Source of the DNA: Allobosea sp. CS1GBMeth4
GTDB taxonomy: Bacteria; Pseudomonadota; Alphaproteobacteria; Rhizobiales; Beijerinckiaceae
Assembly (NCBI RefSeq): GCF_900185715.1
Contig: NZ_FYAS01000003.1
Span: 100,781 to 164,780, forward strand
Reading direction: 5' to 3'
DNA length: 64,000 nt
Part shown: piece by piece, positions 63,391 to 64,000 of the stretch
Position numbering within the stretch: position 1 is the stretch's first letter
How the letters are laid out: the number at the start of each line of letters is the position of its first letter
Position numbers and translations under genes: made by a program
Notes under the pieces: model-generated
Databases searched by the model: none
Told to the model about the DNA's origin: nothing
Seen by the model: the letters and a program-made list of their open reading frames with translations, nothing else

Positions 63391-63612
63391 ATGGGTCAGG
63401 TCTTGATGGGTCAGGTCTTGCAGTTCCGTTTGAAGCCGCCGGCCGTCGCGCACGAGGGCGATGCGCTCGATCTGCTGTCGGCGATCGACTTCGCCCTGCG
63501 CGACCTCGCCGACATCACGCCGCATATCGTGCACGAGCCCAGCCGTGAGCAGGCGCGGCAGTGCCGACAGATGCTGCAGGACGCCTTCGACGCCGCCCTG
63601 CGGGCCGGCTAA
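63391..63612 (+). CDS. Small protein with a duplicated start segment
   Basis: 73 residues from ATG 63391; a start at 63406 (68 residues) or a GTG at 63355 is possible. The first 15 bases, ATGGGTCAGGTCTTG, are repeated exactly (63391-63405 and 63406-63420), giving MGQVLMGQVL. The body (about 60 residues) is helical and acidic-to-neutral: EGDALDLLSAIDFALRDLADI and QARQCRQMLQDAFDAALRAG. I do not recognise it. It is soluble and converges on the 63615 gene. Confidence 0.55.
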   Translation: MGQVLMGQVLQFRLKPPAVAHEGDALDLLSAIDFALRDLADITPHIVHEPSREQARQCRQMLQDAFDAALRAG

Positions 63613-63614
63613 CC

Positions 63615-63995
63615 TCAGTCGCGCCTGACCTCGACGACATAGCCGCGATCGTCGACGACGACACTGATGTCGTAGCCATCGTCGTCGGTGCCCGAGACGA
63701 TCCAGACGCCGCGGCCGCGGCGGACGCCTTCGACATCGACGACGCCGCGGCGGCGGGCGATGCGTACGGCCTCGCGGCGGCTGATGCCGTAGTCGACATC
63801 GTCCTCGTCATAAGCCGGCGCCGGCGGGCGGGGCGGACGTGGCGGCGGCGGGGCGATGTCGGGCCCCGGCACGCCCGCCGGTGGCGGCACGGCCCGCGGC
63901 GGCGCGCCGGGACCGCCGCTCAAGGCCTGGGCGAGGACCGGCGTCGCCGGGACGAGGCCGAGGCAGGCGGTGAGGACGAAGCGGCGGGTCAGCAT
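63615..63995 (-). CDS. Exported proline-rich protein with a PepSY-like end
   Basis: 126 residues. Signal peptide about 1-22 (RRFVLTACLGLVPATPVLA). Residues about 27-61 are rich in Pro, Gly and Ala (linker-like). The last 60 residues (GISRREAVRIARRRGVVDVEG, then WIVSGTDDDGYDISVVVDD and a final VEVRRD) look like a PepSY-type domain, often found in regulators of periplasmic proteases or as small exported inhibitors. The start is five bases from the right edge, so upstream signals are not seen. Confidence 0.7.
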   Translation of the reverse strand: MLTRRFVLTACLGLVPATPVLAQALSGGPGAPPRAVPPPAGVPGPDIAPPPPRPPRPPAPAYDEDDVDYGISRREAVRIARRRGVVDVEGVRRGRGVWIVSGTDDDGYDISVVVDDRGYVVEVRRD

Positions 63996-64000
63996 GGCTC

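Overview
This window is GC-rich DNA from an alphaproteobacterium. The best fit is the Hyphomicrobiales (Rhizobiales), close to Bosea. Support comes from the rhizobial-type glycerol transport operon, the ffs-dnaX-ybaB-recR and rpmH-rnpA-yidC-engB blocks, an HWE histidine kinase, and several families of intergenic palindromes with GTCAT...ATGAC ends. The genus is inferred from gene content only. I see no tRNA, rRNA, CRISPR array, phage gene or transposase, so this is ordinary chromosome with accessory metabolic islands.

Layout. 1-9876: a surface-polysaccharide and secretion locus with glycosyltransferases, a methyltransferase, an all-repeat RTX protein, a type I secretion ABC transporter with its membrane fusion protein, and a MarR regulator. 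It resembles the exp (wge/wgd/wgg) region of Sinorhizobium galactoglucan synthesis. 9958-12665: OsmC, GntR and AMP nucleosidase. 12782-17007: a three-part periplasmic molybdenum hydroxylase with its cytochrome and a divergent TetR regulator. 17184-21947: a complete branched-chain-amino-acid-type ABC transporter. 21955-23330: a periplasmic beta-propeller protein with a cytochrome c. 23524-27955: isochorismatase, TetR, an HpaB/AbfD-like flavoprotein and an AidB-like acyl-CoA dehydrogenase broken by one amber codon. 28147-29408: a DUF899 protein and a divergent MarR. 29546-38775: the glpR-D-S-T-P-Q-[metalloprotease]-U-V glycerol operon, whose genes mostly overlap by 1-4 bases. 38946-45420: HWE kinase, MFS exporter, DUF1269, dapD, recR and small secreted proteins. 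45572-48220: ybaB, dnaX and the SRP RNA. 48221-52245: rpmH, rnpA, yidC, a CatB/Vat-type acetyltransferase and engB. 52250-59632: a LacI regulator facing a TRAP transporter, a VOC protein, a RuBisCO-like protein and a DUF1537 kinase, apparently an acid-sugar catabolic island. 59644-63995: a repeat lipoprotein, a serine hydrolase with a peptide-binding protein, and small proteins.

The most interesting items are the RuBisCO-like/DUF1537/TRAP island with nearly all RuBisCO active-site positions kept, the membrane-anchored HExxH protein spliced into the glycerol uptake operon with stop/start overlaps on both sides, the single TGG-to-TAG change in the AidB gene, the xenobiotic acetyltransferase inserted between yidC and engB, and the RTX/T1SS/MarR region with its clear promoter and candidate operators. 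No database search was run. All family names come from reading motifs, and comparisons with named proteins are from memory.
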